Shown piece by piece: positions 1-7,740 of a stretch of 27,874 bases of DNA. The stretch is from NCBI GenBank assembly GCA_934615235.1, contig CAKTTL010000030.1, positions 1 to 27,874 of the forward strand, in the 5' to 3' direction. A program made the position numbers and the translations under genes. The notes beneath the pieces were generated by a model that was not told the DNA's origin, made no database searches, and saw nothing but the letters and a program-made list of their open reading frames with translations. The stretch's first letter is position 1. The number at the start of each line of letters is the position of its first letter. The DNA is from an uncultured Clostridia bacterium. GTDB taxonomy: Bacteria > Bacillota > Clostridia > Christensenellales > Aristaeellaceae.

Positions 1-176
1 CCCAAAAGACCTCTGGCCGGTATGAATTTTTGAAACGCGATTACCAGGCCGCCCATAGGCAGGTACATATAGATAAACACAATGATGACCGGCACCAGAA
101 GCATTAAATGAAAAGGCAGTTCCTTTCTGAAACGCCCGGGCTTGTGTGAATGGCTCAACTGTACCTGCTTATTCAT
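1..176 (-). CDS. Sugar ABC transporter permease, LplB type (partial, N-terminus only)
   Basis: The first 58 or so residues of an inner-membrane subunit of a CUT1-type carbohydrate ABC importer; the rest lies beyond the left edge. The protein opens with a basic cytoplasmic tail and then a hydrophobic segment with the motif VFIYMYLPMGGLVIAFQKF. This closely matches the first membrane segment of the other LplB-like permease in this window (VFMYVPMAGLIVAFKDF), and such a segment is typical of the family. The ATG at 176 is preferred because an AGGGAG ribosome binding site lies about 9 bases upstream; the in-frame ATG at 185 would touch that site. It follows the binding-protein gene at 265-1890 on the same strand, so the two should form one importer operon. 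No ATPase gene is visible; this family often shares an MsmX-type ATPase encoded elsewhere. Confidence 0.85.
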   Translation of the reverse strand, partial: MNKQVQLSHSHKPGRFRKELPFHLMLLVPVIIVFIYMYLPMGGLVIAFQKFIPARGLL

Positions 177-206
177 AGCTTGCATCTCCCTGACATTGAT
201 TTGAAA

Positions 207-236
207 GCGTGGGCTGGTGCTGCCACCAGCCCACGC
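207..236 (-). promoter_or_regulatory. Intercistronic stem-loop between binding-protein and permease genes
   Basis: A perfect 13-bp inverted repeat (207-219 with 224-236) and a 4-base loop lie between the binding-protein stop codon and the permease start. On the minus strand it is followed only by TTTC, so it is a weak terminator at best. Stem-loops in this position commonly protect or attenuate transcripts so that the binding protein is made in excess over the permeases. That role is inferred here; the repeat itself is seen directly. Confidence 0.6.
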
Positions 237-264
237 AAGGCGTATGAAATCCCAACGGCGATTG

Positions 265-1890
265 TTACTTTACGGAAGCATACCACTCGTTAACTTCAGC
301 GGTGATCTGCTCGCCGCCCATAGCCATCCAGTTTTCAACGAAAGTGTCATAGGCTTCGATGGGGTCTTCGCCCAGAATGATCTTTACGAAGGCTTCGTCA
401 CGCAGGTCGTCCAGGGTGGACATCATGTAGGTCATGGTTTCGGTAGCGGCGCCAACGAACATCTGATCCTGAGTCAGGTTGTTTTCCTTGTAGTAGTTCA
501 GCACGCCATACGCGCCGCCGGCGCCGTAGATGCGTTCCCAACCCCACAGGGCGAAGCCCTCTTCAGTACCGGATTCAAACGCCTGCAGCTTCTGGAGGAT
601 GGAATAGCCTTCGCCGGTCACACCGGACATATCGCCGGATTGACGGCCGGCTTCCAGCTCGAGGAAAGCGTTCAGGTTCTTGTCAGGCTTGGTAGGCGTC
701 ACAGGGGACAGCTTCCAGATGGACTCGGAGTCCAGGGGAGCGTAGTACACGCCATTCTCATTTTCGGGTCCCCAGCATTTGTCGATGAACAGATTGTACA
801 TTTTGACAACAGCTTCGGGATGCTCGACGTCCTTGCGAACGACGGTCCAGGAGGTGGTGCCGACGTCCGTCATGGCCTTGGCCTTGTGATCCGTTGCGGT
901 GGGGATGGCGAATGCCTGCCACTGGCAGCCTTCATCTTTGCCAAGATTCCAGCTGTCCTGCAGCGGATAGATGGAGTTCCACTGAGCGCCGAAGGCAATA
1001 CCGCACTTGCCGGCAGTGGTGGCCTCGGCAACCTTGCCGCCAGTCTTGACGCCGAACTCGGGGTCGATTAAGCCGTCCACATACATCTGATGCAGCGCAG
1101 CCAGAGCGTCCTTGGTACCGGGCAGGGTAGCGCCATAGACCAGTTCGCCGTTTTCATCCTCGACCCAAATATTCGGATAGGAATCGAAGGCGTTGAACAG
1201 GCCTTTCATGGTGAACATCTGGCTCCAGAAGTCCTTCTGAATCGCGATGCCAATGGTATCGTCCACGCCATTGCCGTCGAAATCGGCCGCGCAGAAGGCC
1301 TTGGCGACGGCTTCCAGCTCGTCCCAGGTGGTGGGAACTTCCATGCCCAGCTTTTCCAGCCAGTCGGTACGGATCCACATCAGGTCAGCGATCATCAGCG
1401 TTTCGCCGACTACGGGCAGCGCGTACAGATGACCGTCAAAGGTCACGGCGTCGAAGGGAGAGGTGCCGGTTTCAAGCATGACGTTCTTTGTCTGCTCGGT
1501 GGCATATTCATTGTAAATATCCTCAAGAGGCATGATCAGGCCGGCTTCATACAGCTGCTTAACCTGCAGGGCCGTCACATTTACAAACTCGGGAATGTCG
1601 CCAATCGCCAACTCGGCTGCAAGTTTGGTGTCGTACTCTTCACCGCTCTTGACAATCCAGTCATATTCAACGTTGATGTTCAGCTCATCTCTGTACAGGT
1701 CACACCAGAGGTTGTCGGTCATGGTTTTGTCAGGATGCTGAGAGAAGTAATTTGCGTCGAGCGTGTCGTCCGTGCTGCGTACAAAATGCACCGTTACGGG
1801 CTCGTCATACTTTTGCTCGTTGGCGAGAGCGCAGCTGCACAGCATGCAGAGAACCAAAGCCAATGCCAAGACGGAACACAGCTTCTTCAT
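265..1890 (-). CDS. Extracellular solute-binding protein of a sugar ABC importer
   Basis: A 541-residue exported binding protein expected to capture an oligosaccharide outside the membrane and deliver it to the permease encoded downstream on the same strand. The N-terminus MKKLCSVLALALVLCMLCSC is a signal peptide. The LCSC sequence could serve as a lipobox, making it a lipoprotein, or signal peptidase I could cut after ALA. The body has features of family 1 binding proteins: a segment around residues 175-225 (WIRTDWLEKLGMEVPTTWDE) and an EF-hand-like DFDGNGVDD stretch just after it, which is common in LipO/YtcQ-like proteins and may bind calcium. The start at 1890 is chosen because AAAGGAGG lies just upstream and the signal peptide begins there. 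It diverges from the regulator gene at 2391. Confidence 0.93.
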   Translation of the reverse strand: MKKLCSVLALALVLCMLCSCALANEQKYDEPVTVHFVRSTDDTLDANYFSQHPDKTMTDNLWCDLYRDELNINVEYDWIVKSGEEYDTKLAAELAIGDIPEFVNVTALQVKQLYEAGLIMPLEDIYNEYATEQTKNVMLETGTSPFDAVTFDGHLYALPVVGETLMIADLMWIRTDWLEKLGMEVPTTWDELEAVAKAFCAADFDGNGVDDTIGIAIQKDFWSQMFTMKGLFNAFDSYPNIWVEDENGELVYGATLPGTKDALAALHQMYVDGLIDPEFGVKTGGKVAEATTAGKCGIAFGAQWNSIYPLQDSWNLGKDEGCQWQAFAIPTATDHKAKAMTDVGTTSWTVVRKDVEHPEAVVKMYNLFIDKCWGPENENGVYYAPLDSESIWKLSPVTPTKPDKNLNAFLELEAGRQSGDMSGVTGEGYSILQKLQAFESGTEEGFALWGWERIYGAGGAYGVLNYYKENNLTQDQMFVGAATETMTYMMSTLDDLRDEAFVKIILGEDPIEAYDTFVENWMAMGGEQITAEVNEWYASVK

Positions 1891-1949
1891 GGATGAATAC
1901 CTCCTTTTTTCAGATCGACTTTCATTCGCGGCCGATCCCTTTACCAAGC

Positions 1950-1978
1950 ATTATGCATGTTTTTACCATAATACGCAA
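1950..1978 (-). promoter_or_regulatory. Predicted sigma-A-type promoter of the binding-protein operon
   Basis: Read on the minus strand, a TTGCGT -35 box (1973-1978) and a CATAAT -10 box (1950-1955) are separated by 17 bases, about 60 bases before the binding-protein start. Spacing is ideal and each box differs little from consensus. It has not been tested against other candidate sites in this AT-rich region. Confidence 0.5.
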
Positions 1979-1997
1979 TAGTAAATTATGAACTATG

Positions 1998-2023
1998 ATA
2001 GCACTTTCTTAACCTTGTGCTAT
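1998..2023. promoter_or_regulatory. Inverted repeat upstream of the binding-protein promoter
   Basis: ATAGCAC (1998-2004) and GTGCTAT (2017-2023) form a perfect 7-bp inverted repeat with a 12-base gap, about 20 bases upstream of the predicted -35 box of the minus-strand operon. This is a plausible position for an activator, for example the AraC-type regulator encoded at 2391. AraC-family sites are usually direct repeats, so the link is only a suggestion. Confidence 0.35.
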
Positions 2024-2025
2024 GA

Positions 2026-2211
2026 TTTCACGCTTTTTTACGACGCGAAACATTGCATAAAATCATTCTGTGGGCAGGGTGTCTCTCGCTCAAGTTCAAG
2101 GCTGCTGACGGTATATCGCAAGCGATAAAGGCGGGCGGCGCTTCGGACGTCTCAGCGGCGCAGTGCGCCGAAATCCTGAACCGCATCCTCCGGCAATTGG
2201 AGCCGCTCTAG
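2026..2211 (+). other. Gene-free divergent intergenic region with a startless open frame
   Basis: Between the two divergent operons (1891-2390) there is no gene with a convincing start. A frame is open from 2026 to a TAG at 2209-2211 and ends with the protein-like sequence AAQCAEILNRILRQLEPL, but it has no ATG and no ribosome binding site; the only start would be TTG at 2053. A 15-base palindrome (CGGCGCA/TGCGCCG, 2156-2170) lies inside. The segment is GC-rich and is followed by a very AT-rich stretch (about 2240-2340) leading to the regulator promoter. It may be a decayed gene end or chance. Confidence 0.2.
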
Positions 2212-2345
2212 AGGGCGGCAAATACGCTGCTGCGGCGAGTAAAATTTTCTTTGACGATTCGAAACATTCCTTTTTTGAATTATTCTTTTATTTCCCTTTT
2301 CAGCTATTTTTTTCTGAATCCGAATATGGATTGCAGAATCTATCA

Positions 2346-2354
2346 TGTTATAAT
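2346..2354 (+). promoter_or_regulatory. Extended -10 promoter of the two-component operon
   Basis: TGTTATAAT contains a perfect TATAAT (2349-2354) preceded by the TG of an extended -10 element; no good -35 box is present at 17 bases, which such promoters do not need. It lies 36 bases before the regulator start, with a GGAGGAGG ribosome binding site (2373-2380) between. Confidence 0.6.
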
Positions 2355-2390
2355 GAATTGGTATAAGCAGATGGAGGAGGAAAAAGCGCC

Positions 2391-3986
2391 ATGCTGAAGC
2401 TGCTGGTGGTGGACGATAACAACCGCGATCGGCGCGTTGCCAGAGAAATGTCGATCTGGCAGGATTTGAACATTCAAGTGATCGGCGAAGCCGCGAACGG
2501 GCAGCTGGCGTTGGAGCAGATTGAACATCTGGGCGTGCCGGATATCATCATTACGGATGTGTCCATGCCGTATATGGATGGGATCACTCTGTCTCAAAAG
2601 ATTCAACGGGAGTATCCGCGGGTTCACGTGCTGTTCATGAGCTATTATGAAGAGTTTGAATACGCGCGAAACGCGATTTCCGTTCATGCGGACGCCTATA
2701 TTGTCAAGCCGCTGCGAGAGAAAGAAGTGCGCGCGGCAGTGGAAAAAGCGCTGGAAGCAATTCATGACGAGCGGAGCCGTCTGTGCGAACGCAAGAATCT
2801 GCAGAAAAGGCTGGAGCAGGCGATGCCGGTGCTGCGAGAGGATTTTATGCGCAGCCTGATGCTGGAGGGCGAAATGAATGCAGAGGAAATCCGCGAGCAA
2901 CTGGAATACTTTCGCCTGAAGCCGCCGCAGCGCTGCTGCGTTATGGTAATTCGAAAACATTACAAGGGGCTGACGGATATAGGGGAGCGGTATATCCGGT
3001 CAATGGAGACGGACGAGCGGATTCGAGAAACAACGCGAAATGAAGCTTTCTGGGTTATGCGTATTTCCGATATGCAGAGCGTTGCGGTGATCGATATGGC
3101 GCGCACGGAGGACGCGATGGCGCTTGCCGTTAATCTGGTTGATGAAATTCGAGAGGTTGCAAGCGTGGTTCCGCGCGTAGGCGTCAGTGAAGAGGGGAGC
3201 CTGGATCAGCTGCACGCCTTATATCTGCAGGCGCTCAGCACGGCGGAATCTGATTACTTCAGCCAGAAAATTCCGGTGATGTGTTACCGGGACGTCGCGG
3301 CTTCAGAGCATTGTCCGGCGGAAACGCCGGAACCGTCCCGCCTGATGGAACAGCTGGAAGGGCTGATCCTGAGCGGTAGCGAAGAGGAAATCTATAACCT
3401 GCTGGATCCTTATCTGGAGGGGAGTCGGGATGGCGCATACCTGCGCTATTTTGCCGTTATGGTGGTGAACGCGCTGCAATTTCTGCTGCAACGGCAAAAT
3501 ATTGAATATCGAGATATATTGGGGGAAAGCGCGCAGGTATGGAAGAAGCTGGAAAATTTCAACACGATTTTAAGCATTCGAAACTGGCTGTTTAATTTGA
3601 TTGCGATGGCGCAGCAATATGTTCGCGGAAAAAGCTCTAAGCGGGATCGCCAGATTGCCGAGGAAATTCTCAGAAAGATTGAAATCTCCTATGCCGATCC
3701 AATATCAGTAGAGGATGCGGCGGAAGGCGTTTATCTGGGGGCGAAGCAGGCCAACAACATCTTTAAGAAGGAAACGGGAAAAAGCATTTTTGATTTCATC
3801 ATCGAAACCCGGATTCGAAAGAGCAAGGAACTGCTTGCTGATCCGAAACTGCGGATTGGAGAAATCGCCATGCGGGTCGGATACGTGAATCAATCGTATT
3901 TTTGCCAACTGTTTCGGAAATCTACCGGTCTGTCTCCCAGGGAATGGCGAGACCATTTCGGCAGGCAGGAGGAGGGCGCGAAATGA
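2391..3986 (+). CDS. Response regulator, AraC/YesN type
   Basis: A 531-residue cytoplasmic DNA-binding regulator, expected to activate the neighbouring sugar importer genes when phosphorylated by the kinase encoded next. Residues 1-120 are a receiver domain: acidic pair D8/D9, phospho-acceptor D56 in IITDVSMPYMDG, switch residue S84 and lysine K106 in IVKPL. A middle region of about 300 residues, typical of long YesN-like regulators, follows. The C-terminus (about 420-525) holds two AraC helix-turn-helix motifs, including IGEIAMRVGYVNQSYFCQLF and the GLSPREWR end. Its stop overlaps the kinase start by 4 bases (ATGA), implying translational coupling. All key residues are present. Confidence 0.95.
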   Translation: MLKLLVVDDNNRDRRVAREMSIWQDLNIQVIGEAANGQLALEQIEHLGVPDIIITDVSMPYMDGITLSQKIQREYPRVHVLFMSYYEEFEYARNAISVHADAYIVKPLREKEVRAAVEKALEAIHDERSRLCERKNLQKRLEQAMPVLREDFMRSLMLEGEMNAEEIREQLEYFRLKPPQRCCVMVIRKHYKGLTDIGERYIRSMETDERIRETTRNEAFWVMRISDMQSVAVIDMARTEDAMALAVNLVDEIREVASVVPRVGVSEEGSLDQLHALYLQALSTAESDYFSQKIPVMCYRDVAASEHCPAETPEPSRLMEQLEGLILSGSEEEIYNLLDPYLEGSRDGAYLRYFAVMVVNALQFLLQRQNIEYRDILGESAQVWKKLENFNTILSIRNWLFNLIAMAQQYVRGKSSKRDRQIAEEILRKIEISYADPISVEDAAEGVYLGAKQANNIFKKETGKSIFDFIIETRIRKSKELLADPKLRIGEIAMRVGYVNQSYFCQLFRKSTGLSPREWRDHFGRQEEGAK

Positions 3987-5680
3987 GAAAACGGGTTCCC
4001 TTCAGGAACATGCGCTATACAAGGCGAACGATTGCGGGGCTATCCGCAGTGGTGATCGCGGTTTACCTGCTATTTGCCGTCGGTTATCTGTTCTTTTTCA
4101 GAAATGCGCAGACAGATGCGTTGGAGAAAGAATGCTCTCAGCAGCTGCAGACGGCCTGTGAACGGATTGCGCAGGCCTTTAATGAATGCAGCCAACTGGT
4201 GGATACGCTTTGCCGGGATAATCTGGTACTTGAATACCTGACGGCAAAACCTGAAAGCGTCGCCGAACTGGTGGTGTACCGCTATCAGCTGTATGAAGTG
4301 AAAACTCAGCTCATTACAAGCTTCCCGGGAATCGATTTTTCCCTTTATGCATTGGACGAATCGGTTTTTCCGCTGGAATATATTTATCCGGCGGACAGAT
4401 TGTCTGAGTCGATTCTGGAATATGCCCGGAAGGTGGATGTTCCGCAGATGGTGCTGGATGAGGCGAACGGCCTTGTGAAACTGTATTGGCCTTGCGACGC
4501 GCTGGAAGGCGTTCGGTTAAGACGGATTGCTGTGGCGGAGGTAAGCATGCCGCTGTCCCGGATAGAACTGGCTTTGAATAAAATGACGGGGACGGCTGCC
4601 TCTGCGGTTTCGGTTTGGACGGAGAACAGGGGGGTAAACGAGGGCGGCTTCTTTCTGACGGAAAATCAAAGCTTTGATAACCTGTTGACGCTGACGGGCA
4701 AGATTTACGCTACGAAACATTGGTTTTATGTAGATCAAAGCGCGGCGAGTTCGGCTGCGCTGCTCTGTGAAATCAACGCGGGCTTCCCAAACAGCGTAAG
4801 CTGGAGGCCGATTCTTGCCATCGGCCTCACGCTGGTATTAGCGCTGCTTTTGCTGGGGTGGACCATTTGGAAATTTGCATCCCGTTTGCTGGAGCAGGTG
4901 GCCAGTGTGATCGACAGCCTGGATTGCGGCATGGTCGACGAGACGGATACCCTTGCGGAATCATCGGAAAACGAGTTCGAATGGATCCGGCGCAGATTGA
5001 AGCTGCTCATCGAAAAACTCGATGAACGCCATATCAGCCTGCAAAAGCAGATCGCCGAAACGAAAGAAATTGAAACGCAGCTGCTTCAGGATTTGATCAA
5101 CCCGCATTTTCTGTACAACACATTGGAGGGCATTCGCTGGGCATGCGGGAACGAACAGATTTCCTGCGTGATCGACAGCATGATTTCCTTTTACCGGCAA
5201 TCCTTGAATCGAGGCGTGCTGTATCTTCCGCTGGAAAAGGAAATGAGCCTGCTGGAATACTATGCGCAGGTGCAGCGCTTTGCGTATGATTCGCAATTCC
5301 GGCTGGAAATGGACGTGCCGGAGGAATTGAAGGACGTAACCGTTATTAAGTGCATTCTGCAGCCTTTTGTGGAAAACGCGCTGCTGCACGGGATTGACAA
5401 GCAGGGAAGCCGCGGGGTAATCCGGGTTACCGCCCGGGAAGAGGCGGGAAGGCTGCGGCTGACGGTTGAGGATAACGGCTGCGGGATGGAGGCTGAAAAA
5501 GCAGCGGAGCTGCTTGACGAACGTGCGCAGGGCTACGGCATCCCAAACGTGCGGCACAGGCTTCAGAATATTTATGGCGACGACGCCGTTATCCGCATCG
5601 AAAGCGAACCGGGGAAAGGAACGCGGGTGCTGATTGAGATGCCCGCCCGGCATGGCGAAATAAAAAAGATTTCCAAATAA
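3983..5680 (+). CDS. Sensor histidine kinase, YesM/LytS-like
   Basis: A 565-residue membrane kinase that pairs with the AraC-type regulator just upstream. Membrane segments at about 16-39 and 276-298 enclose an extracellular sensor region of about 235 residues. A linker resembling a HAMP helix leads to the His_kinase domain, with the phosphorylated histidine H375 in LINPHFLYNTLEGIRW. The ATP-binding domain follows with the N-box (QPFVENALLHG, N465), DNG at 497-499 and the G-box GYGIPNVRHRL. The ATG at 3983 is chosen because it overlaps the regulator stop and has a GGAGGAGGG site upstream. This kinase type usually senses sugars or binding-protein states in the same locus. The ligand cannot be deduced. 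Confidence 0.95.
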   Translation: MRKRVPFRNMRYTRRTIAGLSAVVIAVYLLFAVGYLFFFRNAQTDALEKECSQQLQTACERIAQAFNECSQLVDTLCRDNLVLEYLTAKPESVAELVVYRYQLYEVKTQLITSFPGIDFSLYALDESVFPLEYIYPADRLSESILEYARKVDVPQMVLDEANGLVKLYWPCDALEGVRLRRIAVAEVSMPLSRIELALNKMTGTAASAVSVWTENRGVNEGGFFLTENQSFDNLLTLTGKIYATKHWFYVDQSAASSAALLCEINAGFPNSVSWRPILAIGLTLVLALLLLGWTIWKFASRLLEQVASVIDSLDCGMVDETDTLAESSENEFEWIRRRLKLLIEKLDERHISLQKQIAETKEIETQLLQDLINPHFLYNTLEGIRWACGNEQISCVIDSMISFYRQSLNRGVLYLPLEKEMSLLEYYAQVQRFAYDSQFRLEMDVPEELKDVTVIKCILQPFVENALLHGIDKQGSRGVIRVTAREEAGRLRLTVEDNGCGMEAEKAAELLDERAQGYGIPNVRHRLQNIYGDDAVIRIESEPGKGTRVLIEMPARHGEIKKISK

Positions 5681-5709
5681 CAACAAAAAATTTCCATATT
5701 GTGAATAGA

Positions 5710-5765
5710 TTGTCCGAACCGAAACGGTTATACTCATGCCGTTGGTTCGGACAATTTCTTTTGTT
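5710..5765 (+). terminator. Long hairpin with T-rich tail: terminator, possibly also operator
   Basis: TTGTCCGAACC (5710-5720) pairs perfectly with GGTTCGGACAA (5744-5754). An inner AACGG/CCGTT stem continues it after a 2-base bulge, with an 11-base loop. TTTCTTTTGTT follows at once, as in a rho-independent terminator for the kinase operon. The loop also contains TATACT (5729-5734), a good -10 box with a weak -35 (TAGATT, 17 bases upstream). The palindrome could therefore instead be an operator covering the promoter of the importer genes that follow. Both readings are open. Confidence 0.6.
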
Positions 5766-5805
5766 CCACGAATGCAACGGAATTAAAACGAGAGAGGGCG
5801 ATTGC

Positions 5806-6750
5806 TTGCAGCAACTATCCAAACGGGCGAGTCGGAAATTACACCGACAGGGAGTCTTTCGGCGATATCTGCCGGTATATCTGATTTTGCTGCCTTCCCT
5901 TGTGCTGATTTTTGTTTTTATGTATGTTCCAATGGCCGGGCTGATTGTGGCCTTTAAGGATTTCAGCATTTTCAAGGGTTTTTGGAAAAGCCCCTGGGCG
6001 GCGAATTGCGGCCTGGCCAACTTCCAGAAGGTATTCGCCAATAAAGAACTGCTGGCTTCCGTCGGTTCGACGATTTATCTGAGCCTGCTCAACTTGCTGG
6101 TCAGCTTTCCCACGCCGATTCTGCTGGCGCTCTCGATCAACGAGCTGAAAAAGCCGTGGTTCAAAAAGACGGTGCAGACCATCAGCTATATGCCGCACTT
6201 CCTTTCCTGGATTTCCGTGATTGGTTTGGCGACGGCGGTGTTTTCCGAATACGGCACGATTAACGACATCATGAACCTGATTTTCGGCGAAGACCGCAAG
6301 CGGGTGCTGTATCTGTCGCAGCAGAAGAATTTCGTCCCCATTATGGTCATGCTGAACCTGTGGAAGACGGTGGGGTGGAATTCGATCATCTATATTGCAT
6401 CCATTACCGCCATCGACCCGCAGCTGTATGAGGCGGCCATGGTGGACGGTGCGGGACGATGGGCGCAGACGCGCCATATCACCCTGCCGGGCATTTCCAC
6501 TACGATCATTCTTCTGTTCGTGATGAATATCGGTTCGGTGATGAGCAGCAACTTCGATCTGGTTTTCGGCCTGCAGAATCCCTTTATCAATTTTGATACG
6601 ATTGATACGGTGATTTACAAATACGGCCTGAAGTCCGGCAATTACAGCGTTTCCACGGCGCTCGGGCTTGTGCGCGGGCTGATTGCGCTGGCGCTGACGC
6701 TCGGCGTAAACCAGATTTCCAAGAAGGTCAACGACGTTTCCATCGTGTAA
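5806..6750 (+). CDS. Sugar ABC transporter permease, LplB type
   Basis: A 314-residue inner-membrane subunit of a CUT1-type carbohydrate importer. It has about six membrane segments, the first in the region LPVYLILLPSLVLIFVFMYV. The cytoplasmic EAA loop that contacts the ATPase is YEAAMVDGAGRWAQTRHITL, with the conserved EAA...G spacing. The start is taken as TTG at 5806, because AGAGGG lies 7 bases upstream; a GTG far upstream (5701) would begin inside or before the hairpin. Its partners are the second permease (6771) and the binding protein (7741). No ATPase gene is present, as is usual for this group. Confidence 0.9.
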   Translation: MQQLSKRASRKLHRQGVFRRYLPVYLILLPSLVLIFVFMYVPMAGLIVAFKDFSIFKGFWKSPWAANCGLANFQKVFANKELLASVGSTIYLSLLNLLVSFPTPILLALSINELKKPWFKKTVQTISYMPHFLSWISVIGLATAVFSEYGTINDIMNLIFGEDRKRVLYLSQQKNFVPIMVMLNLWKTVGWNSIIYIASITAIDPQLYEAAMVDGAGRWAQTRHITLPGISTTIILLFVMNIGSVMSSNFDLVFGLQNPFINFDTIDTVIYKYGLKSGNYSVSTALGLVRGLIALALTLGVNQISKKVNDVSIV

Positions 6751-6770
6751 CGGGAAGAGGAGAGCGCCCT

Positions 6771-7685
6771 ATGAGCAAGAAAAATCACAATCACATTCGA
6801 ATGACCGCCGGTCAGCGGGCATTCCGGGTTTTGAACGTCACCCTGCTGCTTCTTTTGTGCGTGCTGATCCTGTATCCTTACCTGAACGTGGTGGCGGTAT
6901 CGCTTAACGATAGCGCTAAAGCGCCCAGCAGCGGCGTTATGCTGATCCCGAAAGCGTGGACGCTGAGCAATTACAAGGCGCTGCTCAGCGGGAACGGAAT
7001 CGGGCGGGCGTTTGCGATCTCTTTTGTGCGCGTGTTCGCGGCGGTGATACTGGGCGTGGCGGTGAACTTCACCTGCGCTTATGCGCTGACCCGCAAGGGG
7101 CTGCCCGGCCGCAAGTTCCTTTCCATGTACTGCTTCATTCCTTCGTATATTTCCGGTGGACTGATTCCTTCTTATATCCTGTACTCCAGCCTGAAACTGC
7201 TGAACAACCCGCTGGTATACGTGCTGCCCGGCGCGTTCGGATTTTACTATTTCATGCTGATTCGCACCAGCGTTTATGAAATTCCGGAGGGGTTGTATGA
7301 ATCGGCCATGCTGGATGGAGCGGGCGAACTGCGCATCATGATGCAGATCTTCCTGCCGCTCTGCAAGCCTATTCTGGCGACGATCGCGCTGTTTATCGTG
7401 GTGGCGCATTGGAACGATTACACCTCCACGCTGTATTTCATGACGAACAACAAGTGGAACACCATCGCCTATGAGCTTTACCGGGTGCTGAACGAAAGCG
7501 AGCGTATTAACGCGATGATTCAGGAAGCGTTGATGGCCGGCCAGATTCCGACGGCGACGGCGCGAACATCCGACGGACTGCGCAACGCGCAGATTATTGT
7601 ATCCACGATTCCGGTTTTGGTTGCCTATCCGTTCTTGCAACGGTATTACATTAACGGACTGATGGTAGGAGGTGTAAAGGGCTGA
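6771..7685 (+). CDS. Sugar ABC transporter permease, YtcP/LplC type
   Basis: A 304-residue second permease subunit of the same importer. The N-terminal membrane segment (LLLLLCVLILYPYLNVVAVS) is followed by the SLND motif characteristic of this family. The EAA-type loop is YESAMLDGAGELRIMMQIFL, and the C-terminus ends in the family-typical QRYYINGLMVGGVKG. The ribosome binding site GAAGAGGAG precedes the ATG. It lies 20 bases after the first permease and 55 bases before the binding protein, so all three should be co-transcribed. Together the permeases form the membrane channel. Confidence 0.95.
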   Translation: MSKKNHNHIRMTAGQRAFRVLNVTLLLLLCVLILYPYLNVVAVSLNDSAKAPSSGVMLIPKAWTLSNYKALLSGNGIGRAFAISFVRVFAAVILGVAVNFTCAYALTRKGLPGRKFLSMYCFIPSYISGGLIPSYILYSSLKLLNNPLVYVLPGAFGFYYFMLIRTSVYEIPEGLYESAMLDGAGELRIMMQIFLPLCKPILATIALFIVVAHWNDYTSTLYFMTNNKWNTIAYELYRVLNESERINAMIQEALMAGQIPTATARTSDGLRNAQIIVSTIPVLVAYPFLQRYYINGLMVGGVKG

Positions 7686-7740
7686 AAAAAGCTGCTTCAT
7701 TCATCCCAAAGGAAAACATCAAATAAAAGGAGGATACCCC

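Noticed and set aside
217..1896. Long plus-strand frames opposite the first binding-protein gene
   Set aside because: They are shadows: composition is low-complexity and glycine/valine-rich, there is no ribosome binding site, and the minus strand holds a clear gene with signal peptide and strong start.
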